Shown: positions 17,701-25,870, counted from the stretch's first letter. The stretch: 64,000 bases of DNA from Methanomassiliicoccus sp. (GCA_033485155.1 JAWQJJ010000004.1:172318-236317); one strand, 5' to 3'. The notes: generated by a model from the sequence alone, not told the origin. A program made the numbers and translations.

Positions 17701-18945
17701 GAAGGCCTTACGGGTCGTGTCCAACTCTCGTTCCACCCGGCGGAAGGGGGCGAGGACGTCGTCGAGCTCGGCCGAAGCCTCGTCCACGATGTCCATTGCC
17801 TCACCGGCTCGGCCGTAGACGGTTGCGGTGCGGGCCTCCTCGAGGCGGGTCACCACTCTATCGATGTTGAGGTTGGTCCGCTTGGCCAGTACCATCCGGG
17901 GGCGCAGGGTCTCGATATGATTGAGCACGATCTCCATCTCGCTCTCCCGGAGGGTCTTCTCCGAGCGGCGGAGGAGCTCCAGAGCCTCCTCGCTGTCCCC
18001 GGCGGCATAAGCCTCGGAGACCTTCTTGATGGCTGGGGCGAACCGCACGGCGCTGAATCCGTGGGCGTTGAGCCATTCATTCCTCTCCCGCTGGCGGGCG
18101 AGCAGGACCTCTACTGCATTGGCCAGGACGGGACGGATGGCCGCCTGGGCCTCATCCAGTATCTGGAAGGACTCCTCGATACGGCCCCGGGCCATGGCTT
18201 CGCGGGACCTCTCCACCAGCCCGGTGACGACGGACATGTCCCCGCCCTCGATGGCTCCTTCCACCAGTTCCATGATCGAGTTAGCTCTGGTCTCCGCCAG
18301 CTTGGAGAACGCTTCCTGGAGGCCCTTGAAGCAGGTGACAGCCTTGGACAGCGAACCCGCCCGGTCCCCCTCCTCATGAAGCTTGATGGCCTTGGCCAGG
18401 GCTTGCTTGCGGGCGGCCACCGCCAGCTTCTCCTTCTCCCCGACATCGATGAGGTGGGCGAGCTGGACAAACATCTCCGACATCCGGCGGTCGGCGTACT
18501 GCTCGGCAGCGGTCCGAGTGTCGACCGCCGCGGCCATGGCCTCCTCCGTCCGACCTTCCTTCATCAGCTGCCTGGACCGATCGAGGAGGACCTCGACGGC
18601 GCGGTGGTCCTCCCCCTTGTCCTCGACCATGGCGACCACGCCGTAGGCCGATTCCAGCACCTCCTCGACCTTATCTGCCTGGAGCTTCCTGGCGTCCAAG
18701 GCCACCTTGTCAGAGAGGTCCAACGCGGCCGCATACTCGCGCCGGCCGAAGGCCAACTGAGCCTCCTTGTGTTCCTCCTCCAGGGCTTTGGTCTCAGCGC
18801 CCATCTTCTTGGCCCTGGCCACCTCGCCGTCCGCCTGAGTCAGCCTTTCCTCGGCTAGCTTGCGGTTCTTGGCGGCCTCCTTGGCCTTCTGCTCCAGCTG
18901 CTTGGTAAGCTGGAGCTGCTTGAGGTAATCGCTGGTCAATCCCAA
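14725..18945 (-). CDS. Giant all-helical repeat protein
   Basis: A 1406-residue protein that is almost entirely amphipathic helix, rich in Ala, Glu, Arg and Leu. Short helical hairpins with spacings like those of TPR-type repeats recur throughout (patterns such as LLxxSRxxMxEGRxEEAMxxA and FxxGxYxxALxLA). The N-terminus is a charged coiled coil. Only the last 80 residues differ: a small beta domain (LRAARVVNAGPAPAILVTVNGG...) resembling a CARDB/Ig-like module. No signal peptide or membrane segment is seen, so it should be cytoplasmic. It stands alone between convergent DUF35 and Cgi121. A scaffold or cytoskeletal role is plausible but unproven. Confidence 0.85.
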   Translation of the reverse strand: MGLTSDYLKQLQLTKQLEQKAKEAAKNRKLAEERLTQADGEVARAKKMGAETKALEEEHKEAQLAFGRREYAAALDLSDKVALDARKLQADKVEEVLESAYGVVAMVEDKGEDHRAVEVLLDRSRQLMKEGRTEEAMAAAVDTRTAAEQYADRRMSEMFVQLAHLIDVGEKEKLAVAARKQALAKAIKLHEEGDRAGSLSKAVTCFKGLQEAFSKLAETRANSIMELVEGAIEGGDMSVVTGLVERSREAMARGRIEESFQILDEAQAAIRPVLANAVEVLLARQRERNEWLNAHGFSAVRFAPAIKKVSEAYAAGDSEEALELLRRSEKTLRESEMEIVLNHIETLRPRMVLAKRTNLNIDRVVTRLEEARTATVYGRAGEAMDIVDEASAELDDVLAPFRRVERELDTTRKAFLQARRMHIVSTEASQLVAKAREDALAGRLGDSYDTLAKARGVLTRIVQERCARQVFNGHLMVAAGISIGADVEDKAEDLDDVVEDLKEGILDGISARLAALNLELEAALIAGTLAELRRATQAMESVPTDTDLSAALEIKRQAQEMLDRKDWYSSRTLAERVREEIEKARRTTVTARKAQARALIGICAQLKTESQTLVERMASIELERGTDDETIRQVDEIIMFAKALARDEVARALAQVVRSSAAARKKGVSTAHVDRLTEEASRSLTDDDLERGFTAYEGARKELEKTTAMHSEVYDLIVLLSRLSGELHLPADSKVPQQLLETKRLFEAGLYDGARTSARACYKEAETVGAAILAPRAMQEAKALLPVIKQLGISTEAAEAALAAAAEDLRKGEAFTALASAKEERRKMVDTATESIQAEIKEVRGMLQEYGSQHVALTVMDIVEKAESLLADQRFADALQAARFARNEAGQFLNARASAGHELSVADAGIRAIESLDIDVSEAREILDQARKHRIGGRCNLVAEIARNALQGARVKAEEAILASLAGIEQETDLQDLKGKDLGRGPRTARDNILSDLKEGRYTAAHMGLDVYRDSLTELREVRETCITSLSKLSESMVRLPVSPYKSEAEALLTRAQKAFQEGAFHDALALSGECRAAGSSALKRHQLASIRLEEARGNVLEGEGRKAIVPEVADLLEAAGKALANGRYESMDTLLLRALRIHSRERSKANAQAIADLVNTAALFARAGLPLDDLPLEARSLLDRGTWNILEVRNLRETTAEVHQRVRKAVEERLTRTKRLVDRGRGEMEAARSLLASASKALADDRLEPALSLVTDAERAIGATVADVLEARELTRRYREQAGLALALGGEQAGIDSYRQALAASTLTVSLGHLRKAVTAIEGANARFLPDLQLRAARVVNAGPAPAILVTVNGGRDGESTIAPVLWPERSVKLPGPPSNRITVVYRTLFMPRSSVKELVREGSA

Positions 18946-19022
18946 TCCCTGGGCGTCACTGACGCGTCGCGTTCCATCGAACGGTCGATTCTTAAGGGTT
19001 TGGTCCTGAAAATCGGTCTGGG

Positions 19023-19523
19023 CTATTTAGGCAGCCCGGCGAAGGCCACTCGCTCCAGCACGAGCTCCTGGTACTTGCCGGCCGGCACCGCCCCGAGCTC
19101 CGACCCGGTGATGCCGAAGCGCTTGGCCTTCTCCACTGAGGGGGCCAGGACATTGTCGTCCCTCACCAGGCCGAGCGAACGCAGGGCTGCCTCAACGTCG
19201 TTCACATCGAAGAACACTAGCGCCACGCGTTCCGCCCCGGCCCTGAGGCCGACTTTCTTGAATGCTTTGGAGATCTGTCGCTCCCCCGAAGCGAACAATA
19301 CGGTCTCCACCGCCAGGCTCGAGGAGATACGGTCCCCGCGATCGAACGCCCTCAGGGCGTGCATGGCTGCCGAGCACAGGTGATCCCGGCCGCATACCAT
19401 GTCCGCGTCCAGGGCGGCACCCTCCCCGCCTTCGATGGAGCGCAGCGCCGCTATCAACGCCTCCGGATCGTTCACACTTCCCTTGGCGCCCACCACGTCG
19501 ACCTTGGCCATCTCCGCGGGCAT
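19023..19523 (-). CDS. cgi121: KEOPS complex subunit Cgi121
   Basis: A 166-residue protein matching the Cgi121 / CGI-121 family: an N-terminal VDVVGAKGSV strand, the central helix AAMHALRAFDRG, and a conserved ASGERQISKAFKKVGL stretch followed by VALVFFD. Cgi121 binds the tRNA 3' CCA end and recruits tRNA to KEOPS for t6A37 synthesis. ATG 19523 and ATG 19511 are both possible starts; a GGGAGGG lies just before the first. It is divergent from homoserine kinase with a shared AT-rich promoter. Confidence 0.8.
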   Translation of the reverse strand: MPAEMAKVDVVGAKGSVNDPEALIAALRSIEGGEGAALDADMVCGRDHLCSAAMHALRAFDRGDRISSSLAVETVLFASGERQISKAFKKVGLRAGAERVALVFFDVNDVEAALRSLGLVRDDNVLAPSVEKAKRFGITGSELGAVPAGKYQELVLERVAFAGLPK

Positions 19524-19596
19524 CCCTCCCTGGGCATAAGATGTTTGCGCTCGGCCGGTCCTCGAGGTTCGTAGCGGCCAGCATTGTCCGGTCAGA

Positions 19597-19608
19597 AATA
19601 TTATAATA
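19597..19608. promoter_or_regulatory. Symmetric AT-rich TATA region between cgi121 and homoserine kinase
   Basis: AAATATTATAATA reads as a TATA-like element on both strands in the only AT-rich part of the intergenic gap. Leaders of roughly 25 to 55 bases are predicted in each direction. Confidence 0.45.
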
Positions 19609-19651
19609 CGATGGTCCCGATGGCGCGAAGGGCGGTGCCCAGGGCATCGCC

Positions 19652-20596
19652 ATGGACGGAATGGTCATGGACAAGGTGACGGTGAGGTCTCCGGCGACCC
19701 TATCGAACCTCGGCTCCGGTTTCGACGTGTTCGGGCTAGCGCTGAGGGAGCCGTATGACGTGGTGGAGGCAAGGATGATCCCGGAACGCGAGGTCATCAT
19801 CGAGGCGGTCGAAGGCCCGGGAGCTTCCAGCATCACCACCGACGCGGCCAAGAACTCCGCGGGGATCGCTGCCCTGGCCGTGCTGGAGCGGTCCGGCTCG
19901 GTGTCCGGAATCGCCCTACGCATTAAAAAGGGCATTCGCCCGTGTTCCGGGATCGGCTCCTCGGGGGCCTCGGCGGCCGGGGGGGCCTGTGCCGCTAACA
20001 TGCTCCTCGACAAGCCGCTGCGGTCCGAGGAATTGGTCCACTGCGCCGCCCGAGCCGAGCAGGTCACTTCCGGCAGCTTCCACGCCGACAACGTGGGCCC
20101 AGCGGTCATGGGCGGGTTCACGGTCATCCGGGCCTACGACCCGTTCGAGATCCACCGCGCCGAACCGCCTGCGAACCTGGGAGTGGTGGTCACCATGCCT
20201 GACTTCCTGGTGAACACCCGCGAGGCGAGGAAGGTGCTGCCCACCAGCATACCGCTGAAGAGCATGATCTTCGAGGTCGGCAACGCCGCCTCGCTGATGC
20301 TGGGCATGTGGACGGGAGACATCGATCTGATCGGCCGGAGCATGGCCGATCAGGTGGTGGAGCCGGCCCGCGCGCCCCTCAACCCTCACCTGAGAGAAGC
20401 GGAAGCCGCGGCGGTCAAGGCCGGGGCGGCCGGGGCATTCCTGGGGGGATCGGGTCCCTGTGTCATCGCCGTCTACGACCGGAAGAAGGTCGACGGCGAG
20501 GCCATCGCCGAGGCGGTCCGCGCCGTGTACGGCGACAATGGGGTCAAGAGCGACAGCTGGGTGACCACCTGGGGCGAAGGGTGCAGGAGGCTGTGA
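19652..20596 (+). CDS. thrB: Homoserine kinase
   Basis: GHMP-family kinase of 314 residues that phosphorylates L-homoserine. The N-terminal SPATLSNLGSGFDVFG is the homoserine-kinase version of GHMP motif 1. The ATP loop is GIGSSGASAAGG (motif 2), and the C-terminal glycine motif is FLGGSGPCVIA (motif 3). Met codons at 19652, 19661 and 19667 all precede the conserved start; the third gives the shortest N-terminus (MDKVTVRSPATL). Threonine synthase starts one base after the stop, so the two final steps of threonine synthesis form an operon. Confidence 0.94.
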   Translation: MDGMVMDKVTVRSPATLSNLGSGFDVFGLALREPYDVVEARMIPEREVIIEAVEGPGASSITTDAAKNSAGIAALAVLERSGSVSGIALRIKKGIRPCSGIGSSGASAAGGACAANMLLDKPLRSEELVHCAARAEQVTSGSFHADNVGPAVMGGFTVIRAYDPFEIHRAEPPANLGVVVTMPDFLVNTREARKVLPTSIPLKSMIFEVGNAASLMLGMWTGDIDLIGRSMADQVVEPARAPLNPHLREAEAAAVKAGAAGAFLGGSGPCVIAVYDRKKVDGEAIAEAVRAVYGDNGVKSDSWVTTWGEGCRRL

Positions 20597-20597
20597 G

Positions 20598-21806
20598 ATG
20601 TACAAGGTACGGTGCTTCGAGTGCGGCAGCGAGGTCGACGACCCGTTCGTCGATTCCTGCCCCAAGTGCGGCGGGCTGCTGACCATCGAGATGGACCTGG
20701 ACGAGGCCTCGGGGATGCGCCCCTACGATTTGAGGCGGAGGCCGATGGGGGTATGGCGGTACGCTCCGTTCTTGCCGGTGGACCCGTCCAAGGCGGTGTC
20801 GCTCCTGGAGGGCGGCACCCCGCTGTACGACTGCCAAGATCTCCGTTCCAAGGTAGGCGTCAAGAGCGTCCACGTCAAGTACGAGGGCGCCAACCCCACC
20901 GGCTCGTTCAAGGACCGGGGGATGACCGTGGGGGTCACCCGGGCGGTGGAACTGGGGTGCGGGACGGTGGGCTGTGCTTCCACCGGCAACACTTCCGCCT
21001 CGCTGTCCGCGTATGCGGCGAAGGCCGGGCGGACATGCATCGTGCTGTTGCCGTCGGGCAAGGTCGCCGCCGGTAAGCTGGCCCAGGCGATGTTCTACGG
21101 CGCCAAGGTGGTCATGGTGGACGGCAACTTCGACGATGCCCTCCGGGTAACAAGGCAGCTGGCGAGGGAGGGCGTCCTGTATCTCCTGAACTCGATCAAC
21201 CCGTTCCGCCCGGAGGGGCAGAAGACCGTGGCCTTCGAGATTGTGGACCAGCTGGACTTCGACGTGCCGGACCGCATCATCCTGCCCGTGGGAAATGCCG
21301 GCAACATCAGCGCGGTGCACAAGGCGTTCACTGAGTGGAAGGCGCTGGGGTGGATCGACCGCATCCCCAAGCTCACCGGCATCCAGGCGGCCGGGTCCGC
21401 ACCGCTCGTCAGGGCCTTCCGCGCGGGCCGGCGGGACTTCGAGCCCGAGGCCAGCCCCGAGACCCTAGCCACAGCGATCCGCATCGGCAACCCGGTCAGC
21501 GGCAAGAAGGCGCTGAAGGCCATTTACGACACGGGAGGCTGCGCGACAGACGTCACCGACGAACAGATCCTCGACGCCCAGAAGCTCCTGGGCCGAACGG
21601 AGGGGGTGGGCGTCGAACCGGCGTCGGCGGCATCCATCGCCGGGCTTATCAAGCTGGTCGACGAGGGCGTGGTGGCCAGGGACGAGAGGGTGGTGTGCAT
21701 CTGCACCGGCAACGTCCTCAAGGACCCCGACACGGTAATGAGGTCCTGCGCCGAGATCCTCAAGGCCAAGCCTACGGTCGAGGACGTCCAGCGGGTCATT
21801 GCCTGA
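20598..21806 (+). CDS. thrC: Threonine synthase
   Basis: PLP enzyme of 402 residues converting O-phosphohomoserine to threonine. It begins with a zinc ribbon (CFECGSEVDDPFVDSCPKCGG) as in many archaeal ThrC proteins. The PLP lysine is in NPTGSFKDRGM; the phosphate-binding loop appears as LPVGNAGNISA and a substrate loop as CASTGNTSASL. It is cotranscribed with homoserine kinase. Confidence 0.95.
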   Translation: MYKVRCFECGSEVDDPFVDSCPKCGGLLTIEMDLDEASGMRPYDLRRRPMGVWRYAPFLPVDPSKAVSLLEGGTPLYDCQDLRSKVGVKSVHVKYEGANPTGSFKDRGMTVGVTRAVELGCGTVGCASTGNTSASLSAYAAKAGRTCIVLLPSGKVAAGKLAQAMFYGAKVVMVDGNFDDALRVTRQLAREGVLYLLNSINPFRPEGQKTVAFEIVDQLDFDVPDRIILPVGNAGNISAVHKAFTEWKALGWIDRIPKLTGIQAAGSAPLVRAFRAGRRDFEPEASPETLATAIRIGNPVSGKKALKAIYDTGGCATDVTDEQILDAQKLLGRTEGVGVEPASAASIAGLIKLVDEGVVARDERVVCICTGNVLKDPDTVMRSCAEILKAKPTVEDVQRVIA

Positions 21807-21858
21807 CCGACCGCGCCCGCGGTCTCTCGATGGTCCGGAGACCTCCGTCTCGCAGTAG

Positions 21859-21877
21859 CACGAATTTATATTTCGTG
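21859..21877. promoter_or_regulatory. ACGAA-N7-TTCGT operator over the TATA box of the flavin-reductase gene
   Basis: CACGAA-TTTATAT-TTCGTG is a perfect inverted repeat with the TATA box (TTTATAT) exactly between the half-sites. ATG 21901 lies about 33 bases after the TATA centre. Binding here would block TBP, so the regulator should be a repressor. The same architecture occurs at 22774-22792. Confidence 0.65.
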
Positions 21878-21900
21878 ATACGCATGACCTTCCGGTAAAC

Positions 21901-22509
21901 ATGGAACTCAAGCCGTTCAAACGGGAATCGCTGATGCCCCTGCCGGTGACGTTGATATCGACCATCAGCAAGGATGGAGTGAGAAACATCGCGCCGTACT
22001 CGTGCGTGACCACTGTGCTAAGGCCGCTTGACCTGGTCTGCGTGGCCACGGCCAAGCGGCGGGACACGTTGGACAATATCCGGGAGACGGGGGAGTTCGT
22101 CATCAACCTGCCGGGAGCGAGCCTTTCGGACAAGGTGGTCCCGACCGCTAGGTACTCTCCTCCGGAGGAGGACGAGTTCGAGGTGGCCGGCCTCGACGAA
22201 CATCCCTCCAAGTCTATCAAAGCTCCCGGCATCATGGGTTGCTACGCCTGGATGGAGTGCAAGCTGGACCGGCTATATGAGGAGGACCAGTATGTCCTCA
22301 TAATGGGCAAGGTGGTCCGCCTGGAGGTGGAAGATTCGGTGTACGGAAAGGACGGCCATCTGGACGTGGAAGGGGCGAGACCTCTGATGATGACCGGGTC
22401 CGACGATGGAATGCATTTCTGCACCATCAGGGAGATCGGCCATTTCGAATCGTTCGGCGCCATGTTCTCGACGAACAGGGACCCTCTGGAAAAGATGTAC
22501 AAAGGTTGA
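21901..22509 (+). CDS. Flavin reductase-like (flavoredoxin) FMN-binding protein
   Basis: A 202-residue member of the flavin-reductase-like split-barrel family. N-terminal LPVTLISTISKDGVRNIAPYS is the FMN-phosphate strand-loop, followed by CVATAKRRDTLDNIRETGEFVINL, which is typical of flavoredoxins. Such proteins carry FMN and reduce flavins, Fe(III) complexes or small acceptors. Its operator is shared with the downstream CooC/ABC unit, suggesting a role linked to that metal or cofactor uptake system, for instance reductive metal release (inference). Confidence 0.85.
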   Translation: MELKPFKRESLMPLPVTLISTISKDGVRNIAPYSCVTTVLRPLDLVCVATAKRRDTLDNIRETGEFVINLPGASLSDKVVPTARYSPPEEDEFEVAGLDEHPSKSIKAPGIMGCYAWMECKLDRLYEEDQYVLIMGKVVRLEVEDSVYGKDGHLDVEGARPLMMTGSDDGMHFCTIREIGHFESFGAMFSTNRDPLEKMYKG

Positions 22510-22584
22510 ACGGGGGTCGCCATTTCATTGCCGTGGCCCGCTCCGATGGGGGGCAGAGCCCGCTGGTCGTCGCATCGTCCCGCG

Positions 22585-22613
22585 GCCCCGGCCATTCCTC
22601 GGGGCGTCTTTTA
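22585..22613 (+). terminator. Hairpin plus T-run after flavin-reductase gene
   Basis: Stem GCCCCG/CGGGGC with a 9-base loop is followed by GTCTTTTAT, about 75 bases after the stop codon. The rest of the gap to 22862 holds only the palindromic operator at 22774 and no convincing gene. Confidence 0.5.
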
Positions 22614-22773
22614 TCCCGATTGCCCTGTTGCATTCGGCACGGCCATGCCGGTCCGTACTGCCGCTATATGGCGTCCGCAGCTGTGCTTTGATCGTCACCA
22701 TCATCAGTAGCGTTAGGTCAAGCCATCGAGAGTTCATCCCGGAGCGGTATCGATGAGAACGAAAGCAAAGTAA

Positions 22774-22792
22774 TACGAATTAAAAATTCGTA
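22774..22792. promoter_or_regulatory. ACGAA-N7-TTCGT operator of the CooC/ABC/methyltransferase operon
   Basis: TACGAATT-AAA-AATTCGTA is a perfect 8-bp inverted repeat. It shares with 21859-21877 the core ACGAA, a 7-base AT-only spacer and TTCGT, again with a TATA-like TTAAAAA in the spacer. The predicted start near 22810 leaves a leader of about 50 bases before ATG 22862. Confidence 0.65.
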
Positions 22793-22861
22793 ACATTAAT
22801 TAGTAACGATGTTATCCCTCCTAACACCTCTTAAGAGAGAAGGTTAGACAAGCGGGATACT

Positions 22862-23638
22862 ATGAAAATAATTATATCTGGAAAGGGAGGCAGCGGGAAG
22901 AGCACGATCTCTTCCCTCTTGGCTATGGATCTCATAAGCAGGGGCTATCGAACCCTCATAGTGGACACCGATGAGTCGAACTATGGTCTCGAAGCCCTGC
23001 TTGGCATGGAGCACTCCCAGGAGCTGATGGAACATCTGGGCGGGAAGAAAGCGATTGGGGATAAGATGAGGGCCGCGTTCGCCAAGGATATCAAGGAGCC
23101 CGTCGCTCCCATATTTGACCAGTCCTGGAGCATTGACGAGATACCTGAGGAGTGCTTGTCCCGGAAGGGGGACCTCAACCTGCTGCAGGTAGGCAAGGTC
23201 AAGCATTTCGGGGAAGGATGCGCCTGCCCCATGGGCGGCCTGTCCAGGGACTTTCTGAAGAATCTCCGGCTGGGACCCAAGGACATCGCCATAGTGGACA
23301 CCGAGGCCGGGGTGGAGCATCTCGGCCGGGGAGTGGCCAAGGGAGCGGACCTGGTCATAGCGGTACTGGACCCCTCATTCGAGTCCATCCGCCTTTCAGC
23401 CAAGATCCGGGGAATGGCCGAGGAGGCCGGGAAGCCGGCCTACTTCATATTGAACAAGGCGGACAAGGACGCCGCGGACCAGATCCTGAAGGTCCTAGAT
23501 CGGAAGGAGGTCATCGCGATCATCCCCCGGGACCGGGAGGTTGAGCACAGAGGGCTCGTCGGGCAGCCCCTGGATGCTCCCGTGGACGGCATATCCGAAC
23601 TGACCGCTTTCGTCCTCGAGCACGCTCAGGGGGCATGA
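22862..23638 (+). CDS. cooC: CooC-like MinD-family ATPase
   Basis: A 258-residue deviant-Walker ATPase. The P-loop GKGGSGKSTI is at residues 7-16, followed by the Asp in LIVDTDESN and VDTEAGVEHLGRG (switch II). A CxC motif (GCACPMGG) sits where CooC1 binds Ni at its dimer interface. CooC loads nickel into carbon monoxide dehydrogenase. Here no CODH gene is nearby; instead a metal or chelate ABC transporter follows 4 bases later. The likely role is delivery of a metal, probably Ni, taken up by that transporter (inference). Confidence 0.85.
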   Translation: MKIIISGKGGSGKSTISSLLAMDLISRGYRTLIVDTDESNYGLEALLGMEHSQELMEHLGGKKAIGDKMRAAFAKDIKEPVAPIFDQSWSIDEIPEECLSRKGDLNLLQVGKVKHFGEGCACPMGGLSRDFLKNLRLGPKDIAIVDTEAGVEHLGRGVAKGADLVIAVLDPSFESIRLSAKIRGMAEEAGKPAYFILNKADKDAADQILKVLDRKEVIAIIPRDREVEHRGLVGQPLDAPVDGISELTAFVLEHAQGA

Positions 23639-23642
23639 GCCG

Positions 23643-24785
23643 ATGAAGCGCACCTATGCTATCGTAGGAGCCGTCGCCATCGTGGCGGTGCTGATCGTGG
23701 CCGGCCTCTATGCGGTCATGAGCGCGGGGAGTTCCAAGGATGGAGGCGATAAGGACGAACAGGGAACGATCACCGTCACCGACATGTTCGGCCGGTCCGT
23801 AGAGGTGCCTAAGAACGTGAAGACGGTCGTGACCGCCGGTACCTCGGCCCTGCGCTTCGTTAGCTATCTGAATGGATCGGCGAGGGTCATCGGGGTCGAG
23901 GATTTTGAGAAGAACACCTCGGCGGCCGCGGTGGGTGGCAGGACCTATTCCATAGCCCATCCCGAGTATGCGTCCCTGCCCAGCGTCGGTCCCCAGTTCG
24001 GAGGGGATGCGGAGCTCATGGCTCGTCTGAACCCTGAGGTGATCATCTACTCTCCCAAAACTCAGCAGGGGTCTGATTGTGACGCTCTGCAGAAAAACCT
24101 GGGCATACCTGTAGTAGGACTCATCACCAGTGTGGACCTGACCACTAATATCAACAAGTTCTATGCCCAGTTGGACCTGGTGGGCGAGGTATTGGGTACT
24201 CAGCCCAGAGCGACCGAGCTAAAGGAGTACGTCGATTCGGTGATAGGTGACCTAAAGTCCAGAGTGGCCAGCATATCCGAGGCGGACAGGCCTACGGTGT
24301 ACGTCGGCGGATTGTCCTACGGCAGTAACCACGGCCTGGACTGGACCACAACCAATTACGTACCGTTCGTATATCTGAACGCCACCAATATCATAACCAC
24401 CAGCCTCCTGTCCACCGGCACAGGGCAGATCAACGTCGAGGAGATATGGGCGAAGAACCCAGACTATGTCTTCGTAGACCTGGCTGGACTGTCGCTGGCC
24501 AAGCAGCAATACGCTCAGTACAAGACCTCCCTGGACGAGATCAACGCCTTCAAGGACGGCCATGTGTACGGCGTCCTGCAGACCAACTGGTATGCCAGCA
24601 ATTGGGATACTGTTCTGGCATCCTGTTACTTCGTGGGCAAGGTGCTCTACCCCGACCAGTTCGCGGATGTTAACATCGGCGAGAAGGCTAACGAGATCTA
24701 CACGGAGATGCTGGGGTCAGCCATATACGATCAGGTCGTCCAGAACACTGGAGGGACCTTCGGCCCGATATCCCTAGCCTCTTGA
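23643..24785 (+). CDS. ABC transporter substrate-binding protein (Fe/B12-chelate type)
   Basis: A 380-residue periplasmic-binding-protein type III (PF01497-like). An N-terminal membrane anchor (residues about 5-27, no lipobox Cys) precedes a short charged linker. The ligand domain starts TVTDMFGRSVEVPKNVKTVV, with the LNPEVIIYSPKT strand and the long connecting helix typical of siderophore, haem and cobalamin binders. A His/Tyr-rich stretch (YSIAHPEY) may touch the ligand. It is anchored outside the cell and pairs with the FecCD permease and ATPase downstream. The ligand is unknown. Confidence 0.9.
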   Translation: MKRTYAIVGAVAIVAVLIVAGLYAVMSAGSSKDGGDKDEQGTITVTDMFGRSVEVPKNVKTVVTAGTSALRFVSYLNGSARVIGVEDFEKNTSAAAVGGRTYSIAHPEYASLPSVGPQFGGDAELMARLNPEVIIYSPKTQQGSDCDALQKNLGIPVVGLITSVDLTTNINKFYAQLDLVGEVLGTQPRATELKEYVDSVIGDLKSRVASISEADRPTVYVGGLSYGSNHGLDWTTTNYVPFVYLNATNIITTSLLSTGTGQINVEEIWAKNPDYVFVDLAGLSLAKQQYAQYKTSLDEINAFKDGHVYGVLQTNWYASNWDTVLASCYFVGKVLYPDQFADVNIGEKANEIYTEMLGSAIYDQVVQNTGGTFGPISLAS

Positions 24786-24808
24786 AACCCTTTCCCTTCC
24801 CATATTTC
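24784..24808 (+). terminator. Terminator-like AAACCC/pyrimidine tract inside the operon
   Basis: The stop of the binding protein gene is followed by AAACCCTTTCCCTTCCCATATTT. It resembles the tails after other genes here and overlaps a TTG-initiated extension of the next frame, so that extension is probably not translated. It may give partial termination. Confidence 0.3.
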
Positions 24809-24826
24809 ACTCGGATGGTACATACT

Positions 24827-25870
24827 ATGACTCCCCTTGACATTCTTGAACCTCCCCGGCCGGATGCCGGGCCGATGCTGGAACGGATCGAGACCGCCTT
24901 CAACGGGATGCGGAGGGCCTATCTCCTCCGTCAGGCCCTAGAACTGGACGTTTTTGATCGCCTGGCCAACGCTAAGAGCGTGGAAGCGCTCTCCCAGGAA
25001 ATGGGCACCGATCCCTCCATGACCCGTATGTTCTTGGAGGCGCTGTTGTCCGACGACCTTCTCGTAAAGATGGGCCAGGAGTACATGAGCTCCCCAATAT
25101 CGGCCGCCTATCTGATGAGTTCATCCCCCACCAGCCTGAGAGGCTCGTTCGAGAGGTCTCTGCGGGAGATCGACGGTTGGCACGACCTGAGCGTTGTCCT
25201 CCGAGACGGGCCCCGGACCGTTGACCGGTCGAGCCTCTTCGACCGTCGGTGGATCCAGAGCATTGCGGCGACAGCCCTCTGCGGAAGCGTGCAGAAAGTG
25301 TCCTCTGAGGTCTCCGAGGTCGTCGACCTCCGATCGGTGAGGAAGATGCTGGACCTAGGCGGCGGACACGGGCTGTATTCGATCGCTTTCTCCGCCCGGA
25401 ACCCCGAGATGGACATATATGTATTCGACCTTCCGGGCATGGTCCCGGTGGCCGAGGAGAACATAGCGCACTACCGTGCCGACAAGGTCCATGTCATGGC
25501 CGGGGACTTCACCCAGGACGACATCGGTTCCGGGTACGACCTGATCTTCTCATCCTTCAACCCCAGCGGTTCGGAGGCGGCCATGGTCCCCCTCCTGGAG
25601 GCCGCTCTGGCCCCCCGGGGATGGCTGGTGGTGCGTCAGTTCACCGAGGAGGCCAGGAACGATGCGCTCATGAACCTGGGCTGGAACTTTGTCAGCCCCG
25701 ACGGCGACCGCCGGCCACGCCGGAGGTTCTCCGGACCGACCACCCTGTCCATAGATGAGTTCAACTCTAAGCTCGTGGAGGCGGGCCTCCAGGTGGTGCG
25801 CAGGTGGCCCATGGACAGCATGTCGGACATCACCGTGATGAGGAAGCCGGTGCCTGAATGTTCCCTCTGA
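24827..25870 (+). CDS. SAM-dependent methyltransferase (Methyltransf_2-like)
   Basis: A class I methyltransferase of about 347 residues. It has an N-terminal winged-helix dimerisation domain (AYLLRQALELDVFDRL...SMTRMFLEALLSDDLL) and the SAM loop MLDLGGGHGLYSIAFS with acidic VFDLPGM. This is the architecture of O-methyltransferases of the hydroxyneurosporene/acetylserotonin type. The frame opens with TTG at 24782; ATG 24827 is preferred because the earlier codons lie in a terminator-like tract. ATG 24815 is also possible. Its place between binding protein and permease suggests it modifies the transported chelate or a related cofactor (inference). Confidence 0.85.
   Translation: MTPLDILEPPRPDAGPMLERIETAFNGMRRAYLLRQALELDVFDRLANAKSVEALSQEMGTDPSMTRMFLEALLSDDLLVKMGQEYMSSPISAAYLMSSSPTSLRGSFERSLREIDGWHDLSVVLRDGPRTVDRSSLFDRRWIQSIAATALCGSVQKVSSEVSEVVDLRSVRKMLDLGGGHGLYSIAFSARNPEMDIYVFDLPGMVPVAEENIAHYRADKVHVMAGDFTQDDIGSGYDLIFSSFNPSGSEAAMVPLLEAALAPRGWLVVRQFTEEARNDALMNLGWNFVSPDGDRRPRRRFSGPTTLSIDEFNSKLVEAGLQVVRRWPMDSMSDITVMRKPVPECSL

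Noticed and set aside
14944..18858. Several long plus-strand ORFs opposite the 1406-residue gene
   Set aside because: They are shadows of a GC-rich, Ala/Glu-rich coding strand: no start signals, odd composition and no domains.
22645..22710. 21-codon ORF ending in HHHQ, about 34 bases after a TTTTAT element, in the metal-operon upstream region
   Set aside because: The TTTTAT is better explained as the T-run of the terminator hairpin at 22585-22605, and the ORF has no other support.
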